27,333 nucleotides of DNA, from contig JBBRVJ010000024.1 of assembly GCA_038246975.1 (NCBI GenBank), positions 1 through 27,333 on the forward strand, written 5' to 3'. Positions 5,899 to 14,427 of the stretch are shown here, piece after piece; the first letter of the stretch is position 1; each line of letters begins with the position of its first letter. The position numbers and the translations under genes were made by a program. The DNA is from JAIYDJ01 sp038246975 (GTDB lineage: Bacteria > Pseudomonadota > Alphaproteobacteria > Rhodobacterales > Rhodobacteraceae). Below the pieces are notes generated by a model, which did no database searches, was not told the DNA's origin, and worked only from the letters and a program-made list of their open reading frames with translations.

Positions 5899-8112
5899 TC
5901 AAAGAAAGCTTTGCGGATCGATGTCGATGGCGAGGCGCACATTGGCGGGGCATTTCAGTTGCGCCACCCACTCGGAAAGTGCCGCTTGCAGGACGACGGT
6001 CTTTTCCGCCCTGACCAGCAGCCGCACCCGGTGTCGTCCCCTGACCCGTGCGATGGGTGCCGGGGCGGGGCCGAAGACTTGCGCGCCGACCCGGCGCAGG
6101 GGTTCGTCGCGGCGGGCGAGTTCTGCGGCGAAGTCGAACACCGCCGCCACGTCGGGCGAGGACAGGATCACCCCGGCCATCCGGCCATAAGGCGGCACGC
6201 CTGCCATGCGACGCTCGGCGGCCTCGGCGCGCCAGAACGCCTCTTCATCGCCGCCCAGAATGGCGCGAATGACGGGGTGGTCGGGCTGGTGGGTTTGCAG
6301 CCACGCCTCGCCCCGCAAATCCGCGCGCCCTGCCCGCCCCGCAACTTGCCGCATCAGTTGAAACGTGCGTTCCGCCGCGCGCAGGTCCGACCCTTGCAGG
6401 CCCAGATCGGCGTCGATCACCCCCACCAGCGTCAGCAGCGGAAAGTTGTGTCCCTTGGCCACGATCTGCGTGCCGATGATGATGTCGGCCCCCCCGGCGG
6501 CGATCACGCCGATCTGTTCCTTGAGCGCGCGTGCCGACCCGAACAGATCGGACGACAGCACAGCCAGACGCGCACCGGAAAACCGCAGGGCGACCTCTTC
6601 GGCCAGACGTTCGACGCCCGGCCCGACAGCGGCCATCCGGCCCTCGACCCCGCAGGCGGGACAGGCGACAGGCACAGGCTTGGTCGCGCCGCATTGGTGG
6701 CAGACGAGGCGTTTGAGAAACCGATGTTCCACCATCCGCGCGTCGCAATGATCGCACCCCACCTGCGACCCGCAGGCGCGGCACAGGGTAACCGGGGCAA
6801 AGCCGCGCCGGTTGAGGAACAGCATCGCCTGTTCGCCGCGCGCCACCCGCGCCGTCACCCCCGCCGCCAGCGTGTCGGAAATCCAGCGGTCCGAGGCCAG
6901 CCGCTCGGCCCGCATGTCGATGGCGCGCATCAGCGGCATCTCGGCCGCGCCATAGCGCGACCCAAGGTCAAGACGACCATACTTGCCCGCCTCGGCGTTG
7001 GCCCAGGATTCCAGACTGGGGGTGGCAGAGGCCAGCACCACCGTCGCGCCCACAATCGCCCCGCGCAGCACGGCCATGTCGCGGGCGTTGTACAGCACCC
7101 CTTCCTCTTGCTTGTACGAACTGTCGTGTTCCTCATCCACCACGATCAGGCCAAGGTCGCGAAACGGCAGGAACAGCGCCGACCGCGCGCCGACCACAAA
7201 CGATGCGCCGCCCTGCCCCACCATCCGCCACAACCGGCGGCGTTCGGTCATCGTGACGCCGGAATGCCATTCGGCGGGCCGCGCGCCGAACCGCGCCTCG
7301 ACCCGTGTCAGAAACTCCGCCGTCAGGGCGATTTCGGGCAGCAGAACCAACGCCTGCCGCCCCATCCGCAGACATTCGGCGACAGCCTCCAGATAGACCT
7401 CGGTCTTGCCCGACCCGGTGACGCCTTTCAGCAGCGTGCAGGAATAGCCCCCCAGCGCCACGCAGGCGACCAGCGCATCGCCTGCGGCTACCTGATCGCC
7501 CACCAGCCGCGCCGACCCTGCGGGATTCAGCGCGGGGTAATCCAGATCGCGGGGAGCCTCCTGTTCGATCAGCACCCCTGCCTTGACCATCGCCTTGACC
7601 ACGCCCGACCCGCAGCCCGCTGCCTCGGCCAATTCGGCCAGCGTCACAGGGCCCTGCGCCGCACGCAGCGCCTCGACGACGCGAAACCGGGCGTCGGTCA
7701 ACTGGTTGGGCAGGGTTGCGGCCAGCGCATAGACGCGTCGCATCGCGGGGGGATCGGCCAGCCCCGGCGCGCGGGTGGCAAGACGCAGCATCGCGGGCAG
7801 CGGGGTCAGGGTATAGTCGGCGGCGCGGGCCAGAAAGCTGCGAAGTTCGGCGCGCATCGGGGCCACCTCCAACACCTTGATGATGCTGCGCAGTTTGTTC
7901 ACGTCGAAACCACCCTGTGCGTCGCCCCAGACCACGCCCAGCACCCGGCGAGGCCCTAACGGCACCTCGACAAAATCCCCGGTCCCGCAGCCGCCCTCCG
8001 GCGCGCGGTAATCCAGACTGCGGCCCAGCGGCTCGGTGGTCAGCACCGCCACAGGGGACTCCGGTTCATACAACCGCTCGACCAAACCGCCCTCCCTTTC
8101 CCGATGGATCAT
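5899..8112 (-). CDS. priA: PriA, primosomal replication-restart helicase
   Basis: PriA recognises stalled forks and D-loops and reloads the replicative helicase. The product of about 737 residues has the N-terminal 3'-end-binding domain (EPLGRSLDYRAPEG), Walker A GVTGSGKTEVY (about 230) and the DEEH box VVDEEHDSSYKQEEG (about 325). The zinc-binding cysteine cluster follows (CRAC, CDHC, CHQC and CPAC, about 442-487), then helicase motifs including GTQIVAKGHNFP and RAGRADLRG. The open frame runs far upstream through fsa in antisense, so the start must be local. ATG 8112 is given; a TTG at 8085 behind GGGAAAGGGAGGG is a serious alternative. It is divergent from fsa across about 50 bases. Confidence 0.95.
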   Translation of the reverse strand: MIHREREGGLVERLYEPESPVAVLTTEPLGRSLDYRAPEGGCGTGDFVEVPLGPRRVLGVVWGDAQGGFDVNKLRSIIKVLEVAPMRAELRSFLARAADYTLTPLPAMLRLATRAPGLADPPAMRRVYALAATLPNQLTDARFRVVEALRAAQGPVTLAELAEAAGCGSGVVKAMVKAGVLIEQEAPRDLDYPALNPAGSARLVGDQVAAGDALVACVALGGYSCTLLKGVTGSGKTEVYLEAVAECLRMGRQALVLLPEIALTAEFLTRVEARFGARPAEWHSGVTMTERRRLWRMVGQGGASFVVGARSALFLPFRDLGLIVVDEEHDSSYKQEEGVLYNARDMAVLRGAIVGATVVLASATPSLESWANAEAGKYGRLDLGSRYGAAEMPLMRAIDMRAERLASDRWISDTLAAGVTARVARGEQAMLFLNRRGFAPVTLCRACGSQVGCDHCDARMVEHRFLKRLVCHQCGATKPVPVACPACGVEGRMAAVGPGVERLAEEVALRFSGARLAVLSSDLFGSARALKEQIGVIAAGGADIIIGTQIVAKGHNFPLLTLVGVIDADLGLQGSDLRAAERTFQLMRQVAGRAGRADLRGEAWLQTHQPDHPVIRAILGGDEEAFWRAEAAERRMAGVPPYGRMAGVILSSPDVAAVFDFAAELARRDEPLRRVGAQVFGPAPAPIARVRGRHRVRLLVRAEKTVVLQAALSEWVAQLKCPANVRLAIDIDPQSFL

Positions 8113-8163
8113 CTTGGGGTATGACACCGGTGCCGTGACCCGCAACCCAATAGGACAGCCCCC

Positions 8164-8817
8164 ATGAAATTCTTTGTCGATACCGCCGATGTGGACGCCA
8201 TCGCCGAATTGAACGATCTGGGGATGGTGGATGGGGTCACCACCAACCCGTCGCTGATCCTGAAATCGGGCCGCGACATCATCGAGGTCACGCGTGAGAT
8301 TTGCAGCATTGTGACCGGCCCGGTGTCGGCCGAGGTGGTGGCCCTGACCGCCCCCGAGATGATCGCCGAAGGCCGCAAACTGACCGAGATCGCGCCGAAC
8401 ATCGCGGTCAAGGTGCCGCTGACCTGGGACGGGCTGAAAACCTGCAAGGTGTTGTCGGGTGAAGGCTTCATGGTCAACGTGACGCTGTGTTTTTCCGCCA
8501 ATCAGGCGCTGCTGGCGGCCAAGGCGGGGGCCACCTTCATCAGCCCCTTCATCGGACGGCTGGACGACATCAACCTGGACGGGCTGGAGTTGATCAGCGA
8601 CATCCGCCAGATCTATGACAACTATGGTTTTGAGACTCAGATCCTCGCTGCCTCGATCCGCACGGCCAACCACGTCACCCAATGCGCGCTGATCGGGGCT
8701 GATGTGATCACGGCCCCCCCTGCGGTCATCAAGGCGCTGGCAGGCCATGTGCTGACCGACAAGGGGCTGGATCAGTTCATGAAGGATTGGGCGAAGACGG
8801 GGCAGAAAATTCTCTAG
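8164..8817 (+). CDS. fsa: Transaldolase / fructose-6-phosphate aldolase-like protein (TalC/Fsa family)
   Basis: This 217-residue protein is a small class I aldolase of the TalC/FSA group. Family marks are MKFFVDTADVDAI at the N-terminus, GVTTNPSL (24-31), the Schiff-base Lys83 in AVKVPLT, NVTLCFSANQA, and SPFIGRLDD. These enzymes either transfer a dihydroxyacetone unit between sugar phosphates (transaldolase) or cleave fructose 6-phosphate. The sequence alone does not decide, but short transaldolases of this type usually serve the pentose phosphate pathway in alphaproteobacteria. The gene is divergent from priA and convergent with the LRR gene. Confidence 0.92.
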   Translation: MKFFVDTADVDAIAELNDLGMVDGVTTNPSLILKSGRDIIEVTREICSIVTGPVSAEVVALTAPEMIAEGRKLTEIAPNIAVKVPLTWDGLKTCKVLSGEGFMVNVTLCFSANQALLAAKAGATFISPFIGRLDDINLDGLELISDIRQIYDNYGFETQILAASIRTANHVTQCALIGADVITAPPAVIKALAGHVLTDKGLDQFMKDWAKTGQKIL

Positions 8818-8868
8818 AGCGGCACCCCCTGCAGCCCCAAGCCGCACAACGTCGGCACCGCGCCGTCC

Positions 8869-9942
8869 CTACGGCGCAACGCATTGTGGAGGACGGTCGG
8901 CGGCGATCTCGACCTTGCGCACCATCTTGACCATGCCTTGCGTCGCCGAAAGGTCGGTTGCACAGGACCTCTCGACGAACAGGTATTCCATCGCCGTCAT
9001 TCCGGCCAGCGGCGACAGGTCGGTCACCCGTGTCTTGTCGACGCTCAGCCACCACATCTGCGTCAGCCCTGCCAGTGGCGTCAGATCGACAACGCCGGTC
9101 CCAAGCAGGTCCAGCAATTTCATCCCCCGCATCCCGGCCAAAGGCGCGATGTCGGTGACAGGCGTATTCGCGATCTTCAGGTCAACCATGCCGGTCATCC
9201 CGGCAAGCGGGGCCAGATCTGAAACCTGCGTGTCGTCAATACTCAGGTATTGCATCCCGGTCAGACCGCGCAGCGCAGAGATGTCGGAAACTCCGGTTCC
9301 CATCAGGTTCAAGTTCGTCAACCCGGTCAAGGCGGCCAACGCGCCCAAGTCGGTGACGCGCGTGTGATCGACCGACAGCGCGCGCAGTCCGGTCAGCCCG
9401 GCCAGCGGCGCAAGATCGGCCACAGTCGTGTTGCGCAGATAAATCTGTTCCAGCCCGGTCATCCCCGCCAGCGGCGTCAGGTCGGACACCCGGGTGTCGC
9501 GCAGGTCAAGAATTTTCAGGTTTGTCATACCGGCCAGCGGCGTCAGATCCCGCACAGGCGAATTTTCAAGCGTCAGCCATTCCAGACCGGTCAGCCCGGC
9601 AATCGGTGTCAAATCCGACACACCGCTCTTGCGGATCGTCAGCCGTTTCAGGTCCGTGCGCGTCGCGATTTCCGGTGGCAGGTTGACCAGTTTCTCCATG
9701 TGCAGGCTCAAGTCCAGATCGGTGCCAGGCTGCAGCGTCGTTATTGCTTCCTGCGCCCGCAGATAGGTGCCTTGCGTGCCGTAATAGTCGGTCTCCGGCG
9801 TGGCAATCGACTCCCGCAGGGCCTTTTGCAGCAAAGTCTCCGAGTCTGCGCTGCCCGTGGTGATTGCCATCGCCAACACGGCAACGAAAGCAATGCGTAG
9901 ATCAAACGAACGTCCGAAAAACCTGCCATCCGACATGCTCAT
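8869..9942 (-). CDS. Exported leucine-rich-repeat protein with ten regular 22-residue repeats
   Basis: The 357-residue product starts with a positively charged n-region and a hydrophobic core (LRIAFVAVLAMAITTGSA), a likely Sec signal peptide. After a short cap domain it has ten consecutive repeats of exactly 22 residues on the pattern LTPLAGMTGLxxLxLxxTxVSD, flanked by degenerate copies. This is the internalin/SDS22-like LRR type. Two late cysteines (RSCATD in the last repeats and PPQCVAP at the end) could form a disulfide closing the C-terminal cap. The start is set by GAGGGGAGG just before the ATG at 9942. The solenoid suggests protein or ligand binding in the periplasm or outside; no partner is evident. 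It separates fsa from DUF484-xerC. Confidence 0.85.
   Translation of the reverse strand: MSMSDGRFFGRSFDLRIAFVAVLAMAITTGSADSETLLQKALRESIATPETDYYGTQGTYLRAQEAITTLQPGTDLDLSLHMEKLVNLPPEIATRTDLKRLTIRKSGVSDLTPIAGLTGLEWLTLENSPVRDLTPLAGMTNLKILDLRDTRVSDLTPLAGMTGLEQIYLRNTTVADLAPLAGLTGLRALSVDHTRVTDLGALAALTGLTNLNLMGTGVSDISALRGLTGMQYLSIDDTQVSDLAPLAGMTGMVDLKIANTPVTDIAPLAGMRGMKLLDLLGTGVVDLTPLAGLTQMWWLSVDKTRVTDLSPLAGMTAMEYLFVERSCATDLSATQGMVKMVRKVEIAADRPPQCVAP
8935..9660 (-). repeat. 66-bp coding repeats of the LRR protein
   Basis: Ten successive 66-base units, with degenerate edge units, each encode one 22-residue LRR. Recurring words such as GTCAGATC and CCGGCCAGCGGCG on the plus strand mark the period. Near-uniform unit length suggests growth by tandem duplication. 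Exact outer limits are approximate. Confidence 0.8.
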
Positions 9943-10373
9943 GCTCGCCTCCCCTCTGATCCAAAGTTCTCCAAGTGCCATTCTGATACTATTCACGATT
10001 GCCTAAGCTTGCCCTCCGGTCAAGCTTGCTGACCCCCATTACGACGTGTTTCACATGTCCAAGCGCCCAATGAAGCTTCCAAAAGCCAGAAATCGTGTGC
10101 CGCAGGGAAAAGTTTATCGGGTATTTCTGCGAAGCGAGGCTGCAACCCGCAGGATGAGTGACATCCCACTATTCCCAAACCTTTCAACCTTAACAAACCC
10201 TTAACTGCGCCAAAACTCCCAATCCCATCAACCCCTTACCCAAAGTCCCACGCATGGGACCTCCCTGTGCGACCCCTCCGCCACACCTGCTCCCCGTCGC
10301 AAAATCCCTCCGCGACAGGCCGGAAAAACCCTCTATACTGCCGGAAAAGAACAAAGAAACGAGCAGGGACGGC
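9943..10373. other. Intergenic region between the LRR gene and the DUF484 gene
   Basis: About 430 bases without a supported gene, lower in GC than the flanks (for example the stretch around 10180-10210). It contains AAGCTTGC twice (10005-10012 and 10022-10029). The same bases also give the inverted repeat AAGCTTG-N9-CAAGCTT. Further on are the hairpin GTCCCA-CGCA-TGGGAC (10245-10260) and a -10-like TATACT (10334-10339) about 35 bases before the DUF484 start. The region carries the promoters of the two divergent genes. Confidence 0.5.
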
Positions 10374-11066
10374 ATGATTGATCAGGATACCCGCGACCGG
10401 ATTCTTGCGGCGCCCGAGACGCTGCTCGAAGACAACGACGTGATGAACGCCCTGATCGGGGCGAACGAGCGGGCCATGGGGGCTAACATCGTCGATCTGC
10501 GCGGCATCGCGATGGAGCGGTTGGAGAGCCGTCTGGGGCGGCTTGAAGACACCCACCGCACCGTTATCGCGGCGGCGTATGAAAACCTCGCGGGGACCAA
10601 TCAGGTGCACCGGGCCATTCTGCAAATGCTCGACCCGCTCAGTTTCGAGGATTTCCTCAAGGCGATGAACACCGAGGTGGCGCAGACGTTGCGGGTCGAT
10701 TGCGTGCGGCTGGTGCTGGAATCGGTGCAGTCGGCCGAGGACCCCGCGCTGCGGCGGTTGGGCGAGGTTCTGTATGTGGCCGAACCGGGGTTCGTCGCCG
10801 AATACCTGTCGGGCGGGCGGAACGTGCCGCTGCGCCCGGTGATCCTGCGGCAGGTGCTGCCTGCGTCCGATACGCTGTATGGCGAACGGGCGGGGTGGGT
10901 GCGGTCCGAGGCGTTGATGAAGCTTGACTTCGGCAAGGGGCGGCTGCCGGGAATGCTGGTGCTGGGGGCCGAGGACCCGCATCAGTTCAAGACCACGCAT
11001 GGCACCGATTTGCTGGGGTTTTTTGCGGGCGTGTTTGAGCGGACCATGAGGCGATGGCTGTCGTGA
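10374..11066 (+). CDS. DUF484 family protein (GAF-like)
   Basis: This 230-residue cytoplasmic protein belongs to DUF484, a GAF-like family that is very often encoded directly upstream of xerC in Proteobacteria. Visible features are the N-terminal helical part (ERAMGANIVDLRGIAMERLESRLGRLED, probably coiled), the central DPLSFEDFLKAM region, and the conserved tail LGFFAGVFERTMRRWL. The biochemical role is unknown. The start at ATG 10374 is supported by AGGGA shortly upstream; the upstream open frame has no good start. It overlaps the xerC reading frame by 13 bases, so the two are co-transcribed and probably coupled. Confidence 0.88.
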   Translation: MIDQDTRDRILAAPETLLEDNDVMNALIGANERAMGANIVDLRGIAMERLESRLGRLEDTHRTVIAAAYENLAGTNQVHRAILQMLDPLSFEDFLKAMNTEVAQTLRVDCVRLVLESVQSAEDPALRRLGEVLYVAEPGFVAEYLSGGRNVPLRPVILRQVLPASDTLYGERAGWVRSEALMKLDFGKGRLPGMLVLGAEDPHQFKTTHGTDLLGFFAGVFERTMRRWLS

Positions 11067-11107
11067 CCGCAGGGGCGACGATGGCTGTGGTGACCGCCGG
11101 GGCTACG
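11054..11107 (+). repeat. 27-bp tandem duplication at the xerC start
   Basis: Bases 11054-11080 and 11081-11107 are adjacent copies that agree at 24 of 27 positions; all three differences are synonymous. Each copy encodes MAVVTAGAT and begins with ATG. Copy one also contains the DUF484 stop codon in another frame. Confidence 0.9.
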
Positions 11108-12043
11108 CTGCAGGACGCCAGCGATCTGGGCATCTCGCCGGGGTTGCGCGATGGGTTGGCGCGGTGGCTGGACCACATCCGCGCGCTGGACGGGGCGGCG
11201 GTGCATACGGTGACCGCCTATGGCCGCGATGTCGGGCGGTTCCTGCAATTCATCGGACAGCATCAGGGCGGGTCGGCGGGGCTGGATCAGGTGACCGGGC
11301 TGACCCAGACCGATCTGCGGGCCTGGATGGCGGCGGAGCGGGGGCGCGGGATTTCGGCGCGGTCGCTGGCGCGGGGGTTGTCGGCCGTCAAGAATTTCAC
11401 CGCTTGGGCGGCGGATCGGGGCGGGACGGATGCCACGGTGATCCTGTCCACCCGTGGCCCCAAGTTCCGCCGGAAACTGCCGCGTCCCCTGTCGGTCGAG
11501 GCGGCGGCGGCCTTGCTGGACACGGTTGGAGATCAGGGGCGCGCGGAGTGGATCACCGCGCGGGATGTCGCGGTGGTGACGCTGCTTTATGCGTGCGGGC
11601 TGCGGATTTCCGAAGCGCTGGGGCTGACGGGGGCTGCGCATCCGCTGGCCGAGGTGCTGCGGATCACCGGCAAGGGCGGCAAGACGCGGCTGGTGCCCGT
11701 GCTGCCGGTGGCGCAGGCAGCGGTGGCCGAATATGTGCGGCTGTGCCCGTTCGACCTGACCGGACCTGCCCCGCTGTTTCGCGGGGCGCGGGGCGGGCCG
11801 CTGAATGCGCGGCTGGTGCAGAAGGTGACAGAGCAGGCGCGGATGCAGTTGGGACTGCCCGCCACCGCGACGCCCCACGCGCTGCGTCACAGCTTTGCCA
11901 CGCATCTGTTGTCGGCGGGCGGCGATTTGCGGTCTATTCAGGAGTTGCTGGGCCACGCCTCTCTGTCGACAACCCAAGGCTATACGGCTGTCGATACGGC
12001 GCGGTTGATGGAGGTTTATCTGTCCGCCCATCCGCGCGTCTGA
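11054..12043 (+). CDS. xerC: XerC, tyrosine site-specific recombinase
   Basis: XerC with XerD resolves chromosome dimers at dif. The product has the N-terminal SAM-like core-binding domain (about 30-125) and the catalytic domain with all tyrosine-recombinase residues: R184 (CGLRISEALGL), Lys in GKGGKTR (about 207-210), H275 and R278 (HALRHSF), H301 (LGHASLSTT) and nucleophile Y310. The location behind a DUF484 gene supports XerC over XerD or an integrase. The first 18 codons are a tandem repeat of MAVVTAGAT, so translation could start at 11054 (329 residues) or 11081 (320 residues). Only the first start overlaps the DUF484 gene. Confidence 0.93.
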   Translation: MAVVTAGATMAVVTAGATLQDASDLGISPGLRDGLARWLDHIRALDGAAVHTVTAYGRDVGRFLQFIGQHQGGSAGLDQVTGLTQTDLRAWMAAERGRGISARSLARGLSAVKNFTAWAADRGGTDATVILSTRGPKFRRKLPRPLSVEAAAALLDTVGDQGRAEWITARDVAVVTLLYACGLRISEALGLTGAAHPLAEVLRITGKGGKTRLVPVLPVAQAAVAEYVRLCPFDLTGPAPLFRGARGGPLNARLVQKVTEQARMQLGLPATATPHALRHSFATHLLSAGGDLRSIQELLGHASLSTTQGYTAVDTARLMEVYLSAHPRV

Positions 12044-12091
12044 CTGCCGCCTGAACTTGCGCTGAAAGCCGATTTGCGCCATCAGGGTCGG

Positions 12092-12793
12092 ATGCACGTC
12101 CGTATCAAAGCCCTGTCCGTCCACCTGCTGACCGCCACCGGAGCCGTCCTTTCGATGTTCGCCATGCTGGCGGCGGTCGAGGAAAAGTGGTCGCTGATGT
12201 TCCTGTGGCTGGTGGTCGCATTGCTGGTTGACGGCATCGACGGGCCTTTGGCGCGGCGTTATGACGTGACCACCAACTGGCCGAACTACGATGGGGTTCT
12301 GATGGACCTGATCGTGGACTATCTGACCTATGTGTTCATTCCGGCCTATGCGCTGTTTAAATCGGGCCTGTTGACCGGGTGGACGGGGTGGCTGGCGATC
12401 ATCGCCATCGTTTATGGCTCGGTCATCTATTTCGCCGATACCCGCATGAAAACCAAGGACAAATCCTTTGCGGGCTTTCCGGCCTGCTGGAATATGGTGG
12501 TGTTGGTGCTGTTCGCGTTGGCGCCGCCGCAAGGGGTAATCCTGGTGCTGGTGGTCGGCCTGACGGTGACGATGTTCACCAACCTGAAATTCATCCACCC
12601 GGTGCGCACCGAACGCTGGCGCAACGTGTCGCTGCCGGTGTCGCTGGCTTGGGTGATGTTTGCCGGTTGGGCCGCCTTGGCCGATTTCCACGAGGGAAGT
12701 TGGGCGCATTGGGGATTGGTGTTGACGTCGCTGTACCTGTGCTTTGCCGGAATTGCCCAGCAGGTGGTACCGCCCCGGCCCCGGCGGCTCTGA
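12092..12793 (+). CDS. pcs: Phosphatidylcholine synthase (CDP-alcohol phosphotransferase)
   Basis: Pcs condenses CDP-diacylglycerol with choline to give phosphatidylcholine in the inner membrane. The 233-residue protein is hydrophobic with about eight membrane segments. It carries the CDP-alcohol phosphotransferase signature in the Pcs form: VDGIDGPLARR (47-56), a longer spacer, then D72 and D76 in VLMDLIVDYLTYVF. This spacing and the following FIPAYAL are typical of bacterial Pcs rather than PssA or PgsA. ATG 12092 is used, with AGGG just upstream; an in-frame TTG at 12074 is less likely. It lies 48 bases after xerC. An external choline source would be needed. Confidence 0.88.
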   Translation: MHVRIKALSVHLLTATGAVLSMFAMLAAVEEKWSLMFLWLVVALLVDGIDGPLARRYDVTTNWPNYDGVLMDLIVDYLTYVFIPAYALFKSGLLTGWTGWLAIIAIVYGSVIYFADTRMKTKDKSFAGFPACWNMVVLVLFALAPPQGVILVLVVGLTVTMFTNLKFIHPVRTERWRNVSLPVSLAWVMFAGWAALADFHEGSWAHWGLVLTSLYLCFAGIAQQVVPPRPRRL

Positions 12794-12853
12794 CACCTGT
12801 TGCAATGGCCCCCCGCCCCCGGCTAGCGTCGGCCCGAACAGGGGAGGCGTGCT

Positions 12854-13588
12854 ATGGGACGGCTGGACGGCAAGACGGCATTGGTGACGGCGGCGGGTCA
12901 AGGGATCGGGCGGGCGTCAGCGCTGGCCATGGCGCGGGAAGGGGCCACGGTGGTGGCGACCGATGTAAACGAAACGGCGCTGGCCAGTTTGGCCGCCGAG
13001 GGGTTGCAGGTGAGGGTCTTGAACGTGCGCGACCCCGCGTCGATCGCGGCGGCGGTGGCCGCCGTTTCGCCCGACGTGCTGTTCAACTGCGCGGGGTTTG
13101 TCGCTGCGGGGACGATCCTGGATTGTGACGATGATCAGTGGGCATTCAGCCTCGATCTGAACATGACGGCAATGTACCGGATGTGCCGCGCCTTTCTGCC
13201 CGGAATGTTGCAGCAGGGCGGCGGCAGCATCATCAACATGGCGTCGGTGGCGTCTTCGATCATCGCCGCGCCGAACCGGTTCGTCTACGGGGCGACCAAG
13301 GCCGGGGTCATCGGGTTGACCAAGGGCATCGCCGCCGATTTCATCACGCAAGGGATCCGCGCCAATGCGATCTGCCCCGGCACGGTGGAGAGCCCGTCGC
13401 TGGAGGATCGTTTGCGCGCCACGGGCGATTACGAGGCGGCGAAGAAGGCGTTCATCGCGCGCCAGCCGATCGGACGGATCGGCCGCGCTGAGGAGATTGC
13501 GGCTTTGGTCGTCTATCTGGCGTCAGACGAATCCACTTATACCACCGGGGTTGCGCATGTGATCGACGGCGGCTGGGCGAACACCTGA
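12854..13588 (+). CDS. SDR dehydrogenase, similar to 3-hydroxybutyrate / 2-keto-3-deoxy-L-fuconate dehydrogenases
   Basis: This 244-residue classical short-chain dehydrogenase has the cofactor motif TAAGQGIG (12-19), Asp37 after the second strand (NAD preference), NCAG (78-81), a Ser in MASVASS (about 131-135) and the YxxxK pair Y145/K149 in YGATK. The overall pattern (GKTALVTAAGQGIGRA, NVRDPASIAAA, FNCAGFV, and the IDGGW ending) resembles DHRS6/BDH2-like enzymes, a group that also includes bacterial 2-keto-3-deoxy-L-fuconate dehydrogenases. GGGGAGG precedes the ATG. The stop overlaps the next start by one base (TGATG), tying it to a lactonase-type hydrolase and favouring a role in sugar-acid oxidation. 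The exact substrate is inferred only. Confidence 0.85.
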   Translation: MGRLDGKTALVTAAGQGIGRASALAMAREGATVVATDVNETALASLAAEGLQVRVLNVRDPASIAAAVAAVSPDVLFNCAGFVAAGTILDCDDDQWAFSLDLNMTAMYRMCRAFLPGMLQQGGGSIINMASVASSIIAAPNRFVYGATKAGVIGLTKGIAADFITQGIRANAICPGTVESPSLEDRLRATGDYEAAKKAFIARQPIGRIGRAEEIAALVVYLASDESTYTTGVAHVIDGGWANT

Positions 13589-14427
13589 TGGAGTTCATCG
13601 ACACCCATCAGCACCTGATCTACCGCGACCTGGTCGGCTATTCTTGGACGGCGGATATTCCCGCCCTTGCGACGGGGGATTTCACCCAGGCGGATTACGA
13701 CGCGCTGACAGATGGTTCGGGCGTGGTCGGCAAGGTTTTCATGGAGGTCGGTGTCGACGAGGCCGACTACCAGACCGAGGCGCGGTTCGTGGCGGGGTTG
13801 GTGGGGTCGCATGGGTTGCTGGGGCAGATCGCGTCGATCCGGCCCGAGTTTGACGCAGGATTTGACGACTGGCTGGCGGAATCTGCGGGGCTGCGCGTGG
13901 TGGGGTTCCGCCGCATTCTGCATGTGGTGCCGGATGAGGTGTCACAAAGCGACACCTTTCGCCGCAATCTGCGCAAGATCGGGGCGGCGGGGTTGCCGTT
14001 CGACATCAACTTTCTGGCGCGGCAGTTGGGGATTGCCGAGGCGCTGGTGCGGGCCTGCCCGGATCAGGTGTTCGTGCTGGACCATTGCGGGGTGCCCGAT
14101 ATTGCGGGCGGCGCCTATGAGGAGTGGGCGGGGGGCATCACCGCCATCGCAAAGTTGCCGCAGGTCGTGGTCAAGCTGTCGGGCATCGCCGCCTATTGCG
14201 CGCCCGGAACCGCGAGTGTGGCGGTGTTCCAGCGGTATTTCGACCACCTGATGCAAAGTTTCGGCCCCGACCGGATGCTGTGGGGCAGCGACTGGCCTGT
14301 CGTAAATCTTGGGATGCGGTTGCCGGACTGGATTGCGGCGACGCGGGCGTTGATTGGTGGGCTGTCGGAGGATGAGCAGTTCGCCATTGCGCAAGGGACG
14401 GCCCGGAGGGTTTATGGGTTGAAATAG
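13588..14427 (+). CDS. Amidohydrolase of the COG3618 lactonase group (L-fuconolactonase / PDC-hydrolase type)
   Basis: The 279-residue protein is a TIM-barrel metal-dependent hydrolase. Metal-site motifs are DTHQHL (5-10), LDHCGVP (164-170) and the late GSDWPV with Asp235. These define the Amidohydro_2/COG3618 group, which includes L-fuconolactonase, L-rhamnonolactonase and 2-pyrone-4,6-dicarboxylate hydrolase. Translation is coupled to the SDR upstream. An SDR plus lactonase pair is typical of non-phosphorylating sugar oxidation, so opening of an aldonolactone is the best guess. The matching sugar-acid dehydratase is not in the window. The substrate remains open. Confidence 0.87.
   Translation: MEFIDTHQHLIYRDLVGYSWTADIPALATGDFTQADYDALTDGSGVVGKVFMEVGVDEADYQTEARFVAGLVGSHGLLGQIASIRPEFDAGFDDWLAESAGLRVVGFRRILHVVPDEVSQSDTFRRNLRKIGAAGLPFDINFLARQLGIAEALVRACPDQVFVLDHCGVPDIAGGAYEEWAGGITAIAKLPQVVVKLSGIAAYCAPGTASVAVFQRYFDHLMQSFGPDRMLWGSDWPVVNLGMRLPDWIAATRALIGGLSEDEQFAIAQGTARRVYGLK

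Noticed and set aside
5911..7959. A 682-codon plus-strand open frame opposite priA
   Set aside because: It is antisense to a full-length PriA with all motifs; high GC keeps antisense frames open. Its Arg/His/Gln-rich composition is not protein-like.
10982..12901. A 639-codon minus-strand frame opposite xerC and pcs
   Set aside because: Low-complexity Arg/Gln/Pro/His translation typical of antisense GC-rich DNA.
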